This document shows positions 1 to 10,372 of a DNA stretch of 64,000 nucleotides, piece after piece. Each line of letters starts with the position of its first letter. The first letter of the stretch is position 1. Source of the stretch: Symbiodinium natans (lineage: Eukaryota; Sar; Dinophyceae; Suessiales; Symbiodiniaceae); the NCBI GenBank assembly GCA_905221605.1, contig CAJNDS010002174.1, positions 312,408-376,407 of the forward strand. Direction: 5' to 3'. Below the pieces are notes generated by a model. That model did not search any database. It saw only the letters and a list, made by a program, of their open reading frames with translations, and was not told the DNA's origin. The translations under genes and the position numbers were made by a program.

Positions 1-57
1 CCCTAAACCCTAAACCCTAAACCCTAAACCCTAAACCCTAAACCCTAAACCCTAACC
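1..57. repeat. CCCTAAA array at the window edge
   Basis: About eight CCCTAAA units begin at base 1, in the orientation expected at the left end of a chromosome. The same arrays recur throughout, so this may equally be internal. Confidence 0.9.
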
Positions 58-467
58 CCGATCCCTCAATGACTCCCGGTGCGAACTTCAGGTGGCCGGA
101 GTCTGGGATTCGAATCGAGGGATCTCCTCTTCCAATGCACTGTCCCGAACAACACTTGAAAACCATAGGGTTTAGGGTTTCTGGTTTAGGGTTTAGGGTT
201 TAGGGTGCCCAGATTTCTGGAACGGTTTGGGGTTTGGGGTTTAGGGGCCTTTGTTGTAGAATCATCGATCGACGTCTTATACGGACCTGGGACCCTAGAC
301 CTTGAAGCCCCTAAACCCTACTCAAGGCAAAGTCATGTGGAGTAGGAGCTTTTCTACAGTTTTTTTTTTTTGCGAGTGCATTCTAGCGCCCCTTATAAAT
401 ATGGGCGAGTATGTGTTTAGGGGTGGGCTTGCGGAGTGTACTAGAAGTAAGTTCTTACTTCATGAAG

Positions 468-532
468 GCTTCGGACCTGGCGCCCTTCTGCGGCGGCTCA
501 GCCAGCCCACTGGCCGTCGTGATTTCTGTAGG
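468..532 (+). CDS. exon candidate, unknown protein
   Basis: Island between an AAG acceptor and a GTTTAGGG donor. The frame gives a small hydrophobic segment (APFCGGSASPLAVVISV). Other frames are also open, so the call is weak. Confidence 0.3.
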
Positions 533-850
533 GTTTAGGGTTTAGGGTTTAGGGTTTAGGGTTTAGGGTTTAGGGTCTAGGGTCTAGGGTTTAATGTTTA
601 GGGCTCTGTAGAGTTTAGGGTTCACTCTTCTGGTTCGCATGCCTTTGCTTCTGCCTGCTCGCCGGAAACAATCTGGGCTCTAAACCTAAACCCTAAACCC
701 TAAACCCTAAACCCTAAACCCTAAACCCTAAACCCTAAACCCTAAACCCTAAACCCTAAACCCTAAACCCTAAACCCCTAACCCTAAGCCCCTAAAGCCC
801 CTAGACTCTCAATCTTTCGAGCCTCTAATTCCCCTGAAGCCCCATTCCCT

Positions 851-969
851 GGCTGGTTCTTAGTTGGGAATGAGGGAATGAGGTACAGTACCCTGAGGTA
901 CCCTTTCTATACTCCCTTATGAGGGGTATACCTAGGGTGCCTCACTCCCTCATTCCTTACAAACTTAGT
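851..969. mobile_element. MITE-like element, GGAATGAGG family
   Basis: Imperfect inverted repeat with GGTTCTTAGT and GGGAATGAGGGAATGAGG at the left and matching CTCATTCC motifs at the right. A related copy lies at 36588-36690 and a partial one near 43390-43430. No coding capacity. Confidence 0.6.
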
Positions 970-1056
970 AGTAGAGTAGGTAACCTTGAACCTTTTTGGG
1001 GCAACATAATCCCCTTGCAATCCCAAAGGTTAACCTTTAGTTCCCCTAGGTACTGG
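969..1056. mobile_element. MITE-like element, GTAGGTAACC family
   Basis: Starts AGTAGAGTAGGTAACC and ends near the inverse, with AACCTTTTTGG inside. A near copy is at 37541-37630 and a fragment at 41508-41538, so it is a dispersed family abutting the previous element. Confidence 0.65.
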
Positions 1057-1223
1057 ACCCCTAAACCCTAAACCCTAAACCCTAAACCCTAAACCCTAAA
1101 CCCTAAACCCTAAAACCTAAACCCTAAACCCTAAACCCTAACCTCATTCCCTCAGTCCCTACAAGGCACCAGCCAGAAAAGCCCCATGCTCTGTTACGAC
1201 TCGAGGCCCGCGTGCGTGCACAG

Positions 1224-1275
1224 TTCGAGTGCATCCGCTGCGCTGACGTGGTGCGGGCCTCGGCAGGGGAAGGGG
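1224..1275 (+). CDS. exon candidate, CxxC-containing
   Basis: GTGCACAG acceptor, 17 codons plus one base, then donor GTATGC. Peptide FECIRCADVVRASAGEG contains a CxxC pair and 14 of 17 codons end in G or C. The protein is not recognised. Confidence 0.5.
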
Positions 1276-1319
1276 GTATGCCCAAAGGCTCCACTGTAGT
1301 ACCTTTTTGGGGGTGGTAT

Positions 1320-1860
1320 ACTAGAATCCCCTATAACTAACCCAACAAGGAACTACGGTGACGGTTTTTAAATGAGTGGAGGGCGGCCAACCTGCCACGG
1401 CAAGGGGGGTAGTATAAAAGACCGGTTTAAATCCGCATGTTTTCGTATTTGCTCTCCACCCCTCCACCCCTCCACCCCTCCACCCCTCCACCCCTCCACC
1501 CCTCCACCCCTCCACCCCTCCACCCCTCCACCCCTCCACCCCTCCACCCTCCACCCCTCCACCCCTCCGCCCCTCCGCCCCTCCACCCCGGTGGAGGGGT
1601 CGGGGGTGGAGGGGTGGAGGGGTGGAGGGGGTGGAGGGGTGGAGGGGGTGGAGGGGTGGAGGGGTGGAGGGGTGGAGGGGTGGAGGGGTGGAGGGGGGTG
1701 GAGGGGTGGAGGGGGTGGAGGGGGTGGAGGGGGTGGAGGGGTCCGCTTGTTTAAAATGGGCTTGGCGGCCAGCTCGAAACCCCAACGGAGGTAGCATAAA
1801 GCATCTGTTTAGATATTTAAACATCCGCATGTTTAAAAAGCGTCACCGTAATATCAATAC
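1320..1860. mobile_element. inverted-repeat element enclosing a palindromic minisatellite
   Basis: Outer arms pair (ACGGTGACGGTTTTTAAA on the left against TTTAAAAAGCGTCACCGTA on the right). The middle is CCCCTCCAC units followed by the inverse GGTGGAGGG units, so the whole could fold into one long hairpin. Long open frames here are repeat translations. Confidence 0.6.
1455..1740. repeat. CCCCTCCAC / GGTGGAGGG inverted minisatellite
   Basis: Left half is about 14 CCCCTCCAC-type units, right half about 16 complementary units, with the switch near 1590. Open frames on both strands are Gly/Trp or Ser/Thr/Pro repeats and are not counted as genes. Confidence 0.85.
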
Positions 1861-1982
1861 TCCCTTATGGTCCCTCTATTCATATACTATAGTAACCCCC
1901 CAAAACCCAGAACCCAAAACCCTAAACCCTAAACCCTTAACCGAAAAGATTTAAGGCCCCTAGAATCTGCACAGCTTGACAG

Positions 1983-2045
1983 GAGGAGGACCTTTACCAG
2001 ACCGCTTTGCCGCTGAAGAATGCAGCCCGGCAGCTGAACGTGCTT
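1983..2045 (+). CDS. exon candidate, phase 0
   Basis: Acceptor CTTGACAG, 21 codons, donor GTGACC. Peptide EEDLYQTALPLKNAARQLNVL has an amphipathic, protein-like composition with 16 of 21 G/C third positions. Unknown function. Confidence 0.5.
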
Positions 2046-2281
2046 GTGACCCCGTGACCCCTAAACCCTAAATCCTAAACCCTAAATCCTAAACCCTAAG
2101 CCCGAAACCCTAACCCCTAAACCCTGAACCCTGAACCCAAAACCCTAAACGAGGTTGGTTCAGCAGTTTGACCGAAAACCGCCCGAAACTGCCCAAGTGG
2201 GGTTCAAGGGTTTAGGGTTTAGGGTCCAGGGTTTAGGGTTTAGGGTTTAGGGGTAGAAGCCCGAAAGCCCAATCCGCAAAG

Positions 2282-2355
2282 GTGACCCTCGAGCCGGCCC
2301 TTCCCACTGCGTCGCTGCGCACGCCCTGGAAGAGCATCGGCACCTTGGCAGGGCG
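2282..2355 (+). CDS. exon candidate
   Basis: Acceptor CCGCAAAG and donor GTTTTTCGG enclose 24 codons plus 2 bases (starts VTLEPALPTA). The reverse strand is equally open (KVPMLFQGVRSDAVG) with equal codon bias, so strand is unresolved. Confidence 0.35.
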
Positions 2356-2838
2356 GTTTTTCGGGTTGGGGGTTTAGGGTTTAGGGCTTTAGGGTTTAGG
2401 GTTTGGGGTTTAGGGTTAGGGTTTTAGGGTTGGGGGATTAAGGGTTTAGGGTTCTAGGGTTTGGGGTTAGGGGTTAGGGGGTTTAGGGTTTTGGGCTTGG
2501 GGTTTGGGGTTAGGGTCTAGTGTTTGGGTTTTCGGGATCGTCTTTTTTTTTTTTTTTGGGGGGGGGGGGGGGGGGTTTAGGGTTGTGGGGTTGGGGTTCA
2601 GGGGCCCATCAGCCCTCGATACCTATAAACCCCAAGAAATCACCAGCGGCTTTTCCCCCTACAATCCAAAACCAAATTCCGTAAGAAGACTTGGCCTATC
2701 TCAAGAGAACCCTAAACCCTAAACTCTAAACCCTCAACCCTCAACCCTAGAAAGGCCATCAGGGTTTAGGGTTTAGGGGTTTAGGGGTTTAGGGGTTTAG
2801 GGGTTTAGGGGTTTAGGGGTTTAGGGTTTAGGGTTTAG

Positions 2839-2959
2839 TGCCGAAATTCGAGGATACCTCCACACCAGCCGCCGCGTGCTGCTGCTCGACCGGGACGGCA
2901 GGTCGATCGTGGAGCACTCTCTCAACATGGGCACCACCTACACAGAGAAGCTTGGCTTG
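2839..2959 (+). CDS. exon candidate, phase joins the block at 2282
   Basis: Acceptor TTTAG is supplied by the telomere repeat itself. The island reads RRVLLLDRDGRSIVEHSLNM and beyond, 40 codons, with 33 G/C third positions. Its leading base completes the codon left open at 2355. Donor GTCCCT is a guess. Confidence 0.5.
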
Positions 2960-3313
2960 GTCCCTACAAGGGCTTCGGGTTGAGGGCTTAAAGTGCTTCT
3001 GGTCTACCTATATATATATATATATATAGAAAGATGGATAGGTAGATAGACAAATAGATAGATATAACCTTACTTCCCGACTTATGAGTACCCATGAACC
3101 CCCAAGTCGACTCGGTGCGAAACCCAACTCGCGGGCTCCTCAGAGAGGCTGCCGAGGTTTTCGGGAAGCCGGACCTCGGGGTTTAGGGGGTTTCGGGGGT
3201 TTAGGGGGGTTTAGGGGGTTTAGGGGGTTTAATTATGGGGTTTATGGGGTATAGGGTGTTTAGGGTGTTTAGAGTGTTTAGGGTGCATAGGGTGTTTAGG
3301 GTTTAGGGTTGAC

Positions 3314-3447
3314 ATTCCAGCCGAAGGGAGAACCATGCTCATCTCAACAGCACAGTCATGGTAAGGATCATAGCAGAAATCATAATCTTCATCATCTTCG
3401 TCATCAGAAGCAGAATAATCATTGTCAGAGTCATGATCATCAAGCCG
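3314..3447 (-). CDS. acidic open segment, possible minus-strand exon
   Basis: On the minus strand an acceptor CGTCTAG is followed by 44 open codons rich in Asp, Glu, Ser and Tyr (SASDDEDDEDYDFCYDPYHD) and a possible GTCAAC donor. The sequence is less GC-rich than neighbouring islands. The plus strand offers only a 13-codon block ending at GTAAGG. Confidence 0.4.
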
Positions 3448-4481
3448 CTAGACGGAGCGCTAAATCCGACATCCCTACACCCTGAACCCTAAACCCTGCC
3501 CGCCTTAAACCTATGTGCCTGAAGCCGAGGAATAAGTGGACGCTAAGCGAGAGCCTCCCACAACGCCTTGAGGCACTTGGGCAGGACTTAGGGATACTTT
3601 GAAATATTTTTGAGTTTTTGGGTACTTCAATTCCCTGAGAAACAGCTGAAATTGTGTTTCTTGCTAGGGTTCCAAGTCCAGTATAGAGGAGGGCTTTGTT
3701 TAAGTTGTCGGGGTTTAAGGTTTAGGATTTAGGGTTTGAGGGATTCTTTAGATTCGTTTCTGTGCGTGTGTTGTTGGGGGGGGGGGGGGGGGGTTCTAGA
3801 GCATACAGGCTTTCGGGATGTAGTTAAGGCTTGAGTGTTTGAGTTGGTGCTTGATCAGGGTTTGTGTACGGTTTAAGTAAGTTTGTCCGACTTTCTATCA
3901 TACGATTCCTCTTCTACGATGATGGTTCTTACTACCAATATTTACTGCTAGTAAGTATTACAGTTGTTGTTGCGACAACAGTCCCTAAACCCTAAACCCT
4001 AAACCCTGAACCCTGAACCCTGAACCCTGAACCCTAAACCCTAAACTCCAGTCGACCCAAGTGCACCTGACGGAGGGACTCGCACTTGCTTCTTCCGGGT
4101 ATCGTGTTAAGAGTCGTAATATTCAAAGTGATTAGAAGAACAAGTATAGGGTTTAGGGTTTAGGGTTTAGGATTCTAGTAATCCTCTTTCATCGTGAGAC
4201 TAACAATACTCGGCAGAACGGCAACGCTGAAGTCAAAGCATGTTAACAAGAGCGGGTGGGGGGGGAGGGGGACAGGGATTGTATCCATCTTTTCCATCAC
4301 GATAAGCGTGCCCATACACTACTCACAAACCCCCAGGGTTCTGGAACCTCACGCTTACATCCGAAGCCTCTCATCCCCCCCAAAACGCAAATACCTAACA
4401 TCTTCAACCCTCAACCCTAAACCCTCAACCCTAAACCCTAAACCCTAAACCCTCAACCCTAAACCCTAAACCTTCAGTTAC

Positions 4482-4563
4482 CAGGTCATACAGCCGGTAG
4501 AGGACGCCGAGCTGCACGTCGGGCCTGGAGGGGTTTGTGGGCTTGAAGCGGCTGCTTTTCGTG
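4482..4563 (-). CDS. minus-strand exon candidate
   Basis: Minus-strand acceptor CTCTACAG, 27 codons, donor GTAACTG. Peptide includes SRPDVQLGVLYRLYDL, with 24 of 27 G/C third positions. The plus strand is also open between CCAG and GTTTGTGG but shorter. Function unknown. Confidence 0.5.
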
Positions 4564-4589
4564 CTGTAGAGCCCTAAGCCTTACCCCTA

Positions 4590-4665
4590 AAGCCTAAAGC
4601 CTAAAGCCTAAAGCCTAAAGCCTAAAGCCTAAAGCCTAAGGCCTAAAGCCTAAAGCCTAAACCCT
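4590..4665. repeat. GCCTAAA variant telomere array
   Basis: Nine or so AAGCCTA units in a row, directly joined to canonical CCCTAAA units: a locally homogenised variant. Confidence 0.85.
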
Positions 4666-4882
4666 AAACCCTAAACCCTAAACCCTAAACCCTAAACCCT
4701 AAACCCTAAACCCTAAACCCTAAACCCTAAACCCTAAACCCTAAACCCTAAACCCTAAACCCTAAACCCTAAACCCTAAACCCTAAACCCTAAACCCTAA
4801 ACCCTAAACCCTAAACCCTAAACCCTAAACCCTAAACCCTAAACCCTAAACCCTAAACCCTAAACCCTAAACCCTAAACCCT
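4660..4882. repeat. longest CCCTAAA array
   Basis: About 31 near-perfect units without interruption, the longest canonical run in the window, ending in CCCTGAA variants. Confidence 0.95.
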
Positions 4883-5194
4883 CAACCCTGAACCCTGAAC
4901 CCTGAACCCTGAACAAAAGTCCGAAGGCATGCTGAACGCGAAGCACCCCTGAGTAGGAGAGGACGTCACCTTTAGGGTACCTTGGGTTTAGGGTTGGTTT
5001 AGGGTTTAGGGTTTAAAGCCCTAAAAACCCTAAAACCCGAAAACCCTAAAGCCCTAAAGCCCTAAACCCTAAAACCCTAAAAACCCCAAAACCCCAAAAC
5101 CCCAAAACCCCAAAACCCTAAAACCCTAAAACCCTAAAACCCCAAAACCCCAAAACTCTAAAACCCTAAAACCCTAAAACCCTAACCCACACAG

Positions 5195-5284
5195 CGCCAA
5201 GGACAGGGGTGCGGGCATCTGCGCGACCAAGGATACCGGGCTTGTCAACGTGGGACGCCTGTCCGACCCCGGATTCAGCGGCGG
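5195..5284 (+). CDS. exon candidate
   Basis: Classic island: CCCTAAC array, CACACAG acceptor, 29 codons, then GTTTAGGG donor and array. Peptide includes GICATKDTGLVNVGRLSDPG; 24 of 29 third positions are G/C. Not assigned to a family. Confidence 0.55.
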
Positions 5285-5755
5285 GTTTAGGGTTTAGGGT
5301 TTAGGGTTTAGGGTTTAGGGTTTAGGGTTTAGGGTTTAGGGTTTAGGATTTAGGGTTTAGGGTTTAGGGCGTTTACCACAACTCTTAAGCCCTTCAGGCC
5401 CGATTGTGGGGGGGGATGGCTTTGGGGGCTGGGTGGAGTCGGAGCTTCCTTAAACCACTCAAATCCTTAATCCTCAAGCCCTAAACCCCTAACCTCGACC
5501 CTAAGCCCTAAACCCTCATCTCCCTTATATAACCCCAGGAACCCTGCGATTTGCTCAAGAACCCCAAAAAGCAAATAACAATCCCTATCTTACCCTTAGT
5601 AAGGAAGAAAATATGTGTTTTTTTAGTTTTATTGTTTGGGAATAATAATCCCTACATTTCCCTTAGCAAGGAAGAATACTTTTTTGCTTTTTTTGTTTGG
5701 GCTTCTTAAGCAATTAGTAGAACCTGGCTCTGACCCGAAACCCCTTCACCGAAAG

Positions 5756-5798
5756 TCCAATGACGCCATCAGAGTCCAAGGCTGCCATCCCCTCTTGG
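5756..5798 (+). CDS. weak exon candidate
   Basis: CGAAAG acceptor and GTTTAGGG donor around SNDAIRVQGCHPLL. Only 14 codons, so chance is possible. Confidence 0.3.
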
Positions 5799-6544
5799 GT
5801 TTAGGGTTTAGGGTTTAGGGTTTAGGGTTTAGGGTTTAGGGTTTAGGGTTTAGGGTGTAGGGTTTAAGGGTTAAAGGGTCTGAGGGTCTAAGGGTCTAAG
5901 GGTTTAAGGGGATTTAGAGTCCAGGGTTTACGGTTTAGGTTATAAAGGTCTGAGGCCTTTAGGGTTTAAGGTCTTAAGGGTGTATATACAGGTTTACGGC
6001 ACTTTCTTGGTTTATGAGTCCGGGTCACCGTAGGGTTAGGGGGTTGGACTTCAAAACCCTATAATAGGGTTTGGGGTTTAGGTAATTGGGTATAAACGCT
6101 AACCCCGGAAAGGGGATGTAAGTTTTGGTCGGTTTGCTAAAGGGCTTTCCAGGGTGCAGACTCTTGGGACTGGGGGATTCCATGGTCATGCAACAGTTAT
6201 GGTTTAGGGTTCAGGGTACAGGGATAACACCTAGAAGCCACCCTGAAGCACCCAAAAATTGAAACCCCTAAGCCCTAAACCCTCAACCCTCAAACCCTAA
6301 ACCCCTAAACCCCTAAACCCTTAAACCCCTAAACCGCTAAGCCCCTAAACCCCTAAACCCCTAAACCCCTAAACCCTTAAACCCCTAAACCCCTAAGCCC
6401 CTAAACCCCTAAAACCCTAAACCCCTAAACCCCTAAACCCCTAAACCCCTAAACCTCAAACCCTAAACCCTGAACCCTGAACCCTAAAGCCCTAAAGCCC
6501 TAAAGGCCTAAACCCTAAACCCTAAACCCTAAACCATCTCCCAG

Positions 6545-6586
6545 ATGTCAGGATGGGCGCTGTACGCCTCAACGGACTCTGGGCAG
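6545..6586 (+). CDS. exon candidate, WD40-like strand
   Basis: CTCCCAG acceptor, 14 codons (MSGWALYASTDSGQ), donor GTAGCC. The WALYASTDSG pattern is reminiscent of one WD40 blade, but too short to assign. Confidence 0.4.
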
Positions 6587-6755
6587 GTAGCCGCTCGGCA
6601 GGACGCAAGAGGGTTGAGGGTTCTTAGGGTTCAGGGTTCAGGGTTCAGGGTTTAGGGTTTAGGGTTCAGGGTTCAGGGTTCAGGGTTTAGGTTTTTGGGT
6701 TTCGGGTTTCGGGTTTAGGGTTTAGGCTTCCCTGCCCTAACCCCCCCCCCCAGTC

Positions 6756-6859
6756 TTGGGGGGGATGTTAGCCCTTATACTAGCAGTCCTTAGTAGGGAT
6801 GGTAATCGGGGGTACTTGAATCCCCATTGAGGACTGTTAGTATAAGGGGAACATCCCAA
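6756..6859. mobile_element. MITE-like element, GGGATGTTCCCC family
   Basis: Terminal inverted GGGATGTT / AACATCCC with internal GCAGTCCTTAGTAGGGAT and GGACTGTTAGTATAAGG. Further copies are at 15398, 17071, 31431 and 37027, and halves at 6906-6936 and 53093-53132. Confidence 0.75.
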
Positions 6860-7435
6860 CCTAAGACCCCTAAAACCCCTAAGCCCCCTAAACCCCCTAA
6901 GTGGTAGGACTGTTAGTATAAGGGGAACATCCCCACCTAACACCCCTAAGCCCCCTAAGCCCCCTAAACCCTAGACGCTACACCCTAAGTGGTCTGAGAT
7001 GGTTATGGGGTTTTGGGAATTCGGGGTTTAGGGTTTACGGGTTTAGGGTTAGGGTTTAGGGCTTAGGGCTTAGGGTTTAGTGTTCGGAAGCAAGGTCCGC
7101 TGGAGGCCTCTGCTCCCCATGGCCTGTAGGAGCCTTCCAAAAAAACAAGGGTTTAGGGTTTAGGGTTTAGGGTTTAGGGGGGGTAGAGCCCTAAACCCTA
7201 AATGAGAACAGTTCGGGTGGAGGGATGGGGCTTCTAAACTGCGCGCGAGCGCGCGCTAAAGGAAAGGCGCGCTCCCCGCGCGGGTACACAGACACACGCC
7301 CTAAACCCTGAACCCTGAGCCCTAAACCCGAAACCCTAAACCCTAACCCTAAACCCTAAACCCTAAACCCTAAACCCTAAACCCTAAACCCTAAACCCTA
7401 AACCCTGGCATCCGCTGAGGTGATCCTCTGCCCAG

Positions 7436-7505
7436 CGGCCGGTCGCGTTCTGCAGCCGCTGCACATGGTGGCTCCTAAGATGCGCATCTTAGGAGGGCTC
7501 AGGCG
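7436..7505 (+). CDS. exon candidate containing a perfect palindrome
   Basis: CCCAG (or CTGCAG at 7455) acceptor, frame PLHMVAPKMRILGGLR, donor GTTTAGGG. The 24-bp palindrome 7472-7495 lies inside it, and the minus strand is open too. Confidence 0.35.
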
Positions 7506-7999
7506 GTTTAGGGTTTAGGGTTTAGGGTTTAGGGTTTAGGGTTTAGGGTTCAGGGTTTAGGGTTTAGGTTTTCGGTTTTAGGGTTCAGGGTTTAGGGCTT
7601 AGGATTTAGGAGGTTGTGGAGTTCAGGCGCTCAGTTTCGGCTTGGGAAGTGCATCATGGAAGTGCTTAGGATGTTACTTGAGGAGGTTCAGTGGCACTCA
7701 CTAGTAGGGTTACTAGAACTATGGCTATAACCTTATCAAGTGTTTGGGGTTTAGGGTTTCAGTTTGAACAAATGCCTGTTGAACCCGAGGCTCAGTCAAA
7801 TAGACCTCCACTTTAGAACGACAGGGCAGGCCCTCGGTGTGTTAGGGGGCCCATGACCCCAACAGCCCTGAACACTAAATCGTAGGGGTTAAGGTTTGGG
7901 GTTTAGGGTTTCAATACCTGGACCCCTAACACCCGAACAGGCTAACACCCTAAAGTTGTAAACTCTCCTACTTGACTGGACCGGCCTGAAAGCCCCCAG

Positions 8000-8047
8000 C
8001 ACACGGGCACGGCCAAAACCTCAAACCTAGACTTCGGACTTTGCTTT
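8000..8047 (+). CDS. exon candidate
   Basis: CCCCCAG acceptor, 16 codons (HTGTAKTSNLDFGLCF), donor GTAGGG. A DFG triplet is present, but nothing else supports a kinase. Confidence 0.35.
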
Positions 8048-8517
8048 GTAGGGCTAAACCCTAAACCCTAAACCCGAAACCCTAAACTCCAAGCTTGGGT
8101 GCTTATAAGTAGAGAGTTGAGTATCCTGAACCCCAAAACAGTAAACCTCAAACCCCAAACCCCAAACCTTAAACCCCAAAACCCAAACCTTAAACCCCAA
8201 AATCCTAAACCCTAAACCCTATAAACCCCAAACCCTAAACCCTATACCCTCAACCCCAAACCTTAAACCCCAAAACCCAGAACTCCCTAAACCTAAACCC
8301 TATAAATCCTAAACCCTCAACCCCAAACCTTGAACCCCAAGACCCAGAACTCCCTAAACCTAAACCCTAAACCCTAAACCCTAAACCCTCAACCCTCAAC
8401 CCTAAACCCTAAGCCCCAAACCTTAAACCCCAAAACCCAGAACCCCCTAAACCTAAACCCTAAACCCTAAACCCTAAACCCTAAACCCTAAACCCTATTG
8501 CCGTGGGACACTCCAAG

Positions 8518-8569
8518 GTTTCCTTGCGACGCCGTGCCGCTTCCAAGTCGGTCACTCCTCAGAATTCGG
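8518..8569 (+). CDS. weak exon candidate
   Basis: TCCAAG acceptor and GTTTAGGG donor enclose VSLRRRAASKSVTPQNS. Confidence 0.3.
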
Positions 8570-8689
8570 GTTTAGGGGTTAGGGTTGAGGGTTGAGGGTT
8601 GAGGGTTTAGGTTTTAGGGTTTAGGGTTAGGGTTGAGGGGTTTAGGGTTTAGGGTTTCGGGCTTAGGGTTGAGGGTTTAGGGTTTAGGG

Positions 8690-9170
8690 TTGAGGGGGTT
8701 TGGGGGTTCAGGGGGTTTTGGGGGTTTTGGGGGGGGCGTTTTTTGGGTTTTTTTTTTTTTTTGGGGGGGGGGGGGGGGGAGTTTCGGGGGGTTTAGGGGT
8801 TTTGGGGGTTTAGGTTGTTTTTGCGTTTTGGGGCTTAGGGGTTTAGGGGTTTTGGGGTTTGGGTTTTTTGGGTTTAGGGGGTTAGGGTTTAGGGTCGGTG
8901 GTTTTAGGCGGTTTTGGGCGGTTTGGGGCTTGGGGTTTGGGGTTTTGGGGTTTTGGGGTTTTGGGGTTTTGGGGTTTTGGGGTTTTGGGGTTTTGGGGTT
9001 TTGGGGTTTTGGGGTTTTGGGGGTTTTGGGGGTTTTGGGGGTTTTGGGGTTTTGGGGTTTTGGGAGCTTTTACAGGCTTTAAAGGTCTTAAAGGTTTTAA
9101 GGATTTCTGGAATTTTGGGGTTTTGGGGTTTTGAGATTTTTTGGGTTTTGGGGTTTAGGGTTTAGGGCTT
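8690..9170. repeat. GGTTTTGG-type variant tract
   Basis: Degenerate G-rich sequence, with a regular GGGGTTTT run at about 8935-9060. The Gly/Phe/Trp open frames in all three registers are translations of the repeat. Confidence 0.85.
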
Positions 9171-9732
9171 TGGGGTTTTTGTTTTTTGGGGTTTTGGGTC
9201 TTGGGGTCAGGGTTAGGGGCTTCTAGGGTTGAGCTAGTTAGGCGCACTGAGGCGAATTTAGGCTAAGGCTTGTGGTTGAGGGATGCCGGCATTCGGGGTG
9301 TGTTGAGGCCCTATACCCCAAACCCTAAACCCTAAACACTAAACCCTAAACCCTAAACCCTAAACCCTAAACCCTAAACCCTAAACCCTAAACCCTAAAC
9401 CCTAAACCCTAAACCCGCAGGAGGGGGGGGGGGGGGGGGCTTGAGACTTCATGGCATGTCGGTTTGGGACGATAAGGAGCTGTGGGCTGGGGTCTGTGTT
9501 GGTGTTGCAAGCCCCAGGCCTTTGTTCTAGTTGTTTCAGGGTTTAGGGTGTCGGGTTGTTTTTTTTAGGGTTCAGGGTTTAGGGTTTAGGGTTTAGGGTG
9601 TAGGGTGTAGGGTGTAGGGTTTAGGGTTTAGGGTTTAGGGTTTAGGACTCTTGGGCTTTTTGAGGGCTTCTAGGGCAGGGGATGGAAACGCTCCATCCGT
9701 AGAGAAGCCCTCGGCCGTCTCCCGCCACGCAG

Positions 9733-9840
9733 GTGATGAGGCTCGTAGATTCGCACACGGGCGCAGTGAAAGTTCAGCGCGAAAAGATCATCGGTGTGCA
9801 GAAGGACGTTTACGAAGGCTGGGCGCCTTCTGAACCCTAA
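9733..9840 (+). CDS. exon candidate, possibly terminal
   Basis: CACGCAG acceptor followed by 35 codons including VKVQREKIIGVQKDVYEGWA. The stop falls inside the next CCCTAAA unit, so the true end may be an unrecognised donor. Confidence 0.45.
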   Translation: MMRLVDSHTGAVKVQREKIIGVQKDVYEGWAPSEP

Positions 9841-9859
9841 ACCCTAAACCCCACACGCC

Positions 9860-9940
9860 ATGGCCCTAAACACGGAGTCGAGACCCTTCAGCAAGCCCTT
9901 GAATTTGGAGACGCAGAAGCACACTCTGAACTCCAAGAGG
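9860..9940 (+). CDS. possible first coding exon
   Basis: CGCCATGG start, 27 codons, donor GTTTAGGG. Peptide MALNTESRPFSKPLNLETQK continues to SKR. 22 of 26 third positions are G/C, against 10 of 26 for the alternative frame, which favours this frame. Confidence 0.5.
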
Positions 9941-10372
9941 GTTTAGGGTTTAGTGTACTCTCGGGAATCAGAGAATGTGTGCCTACTTGCCTTCAAACCT
10001 GTAACCCCAACGTGCCCCAAAGAGGCTGGGGAAAGCGCGCGAATCGACCGAAGTGCTTCGAAATTCAGCTCGCTACTTACATGCATGTATGTACAGATAT
10101 ATATATATATATATGTGCTACATATTTGTGTATGCATATTTACATTGAGGTTTATACTTATTCATTCAGGTGTTTACTCATTTATATTCACATGTCACAC
10201 CTAAACACACACTGTTCTTTCAATGTGCCAAAAATGTTCCCAACATGTTCCGGGTAAACCCTAAACCCCAAACCCACACCCCAAACCCCAAACCCCAAAC
10301 CCTAAACCCGAAACCCCAAACCCCAAACCCCAAACCCCAAACCCTAAACCCTAAACCCTCAATCCGAAGCAG

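Noticed and set aside
92-169. tRNA T-arm-like GGATTCGAATC in the first island
   Set aside because: No acceptor, D-arm or anticodon arm could be folded around it.
1321-1954. Several Gly/Trp/Val or Ser/Thr/Pro ORFs of 72-169 codons
   Set aside because: They are translations of the CCCCTCCAC/GGTGGAGGG minisatellite in every frame on both strands.
5551-5700. Dinoflagellate spliced-leader gene (looked for the TTTGGCTCAAG end throughout)
   Set aside because: Only partial look-alikes such as TTTGCTCAAG at 5550 were seen, without the rest of the leader.
8690-9165. Gly/Phe/Trp ORFs
   Set aside because: Translation of GGGGTTTT-type repeat.
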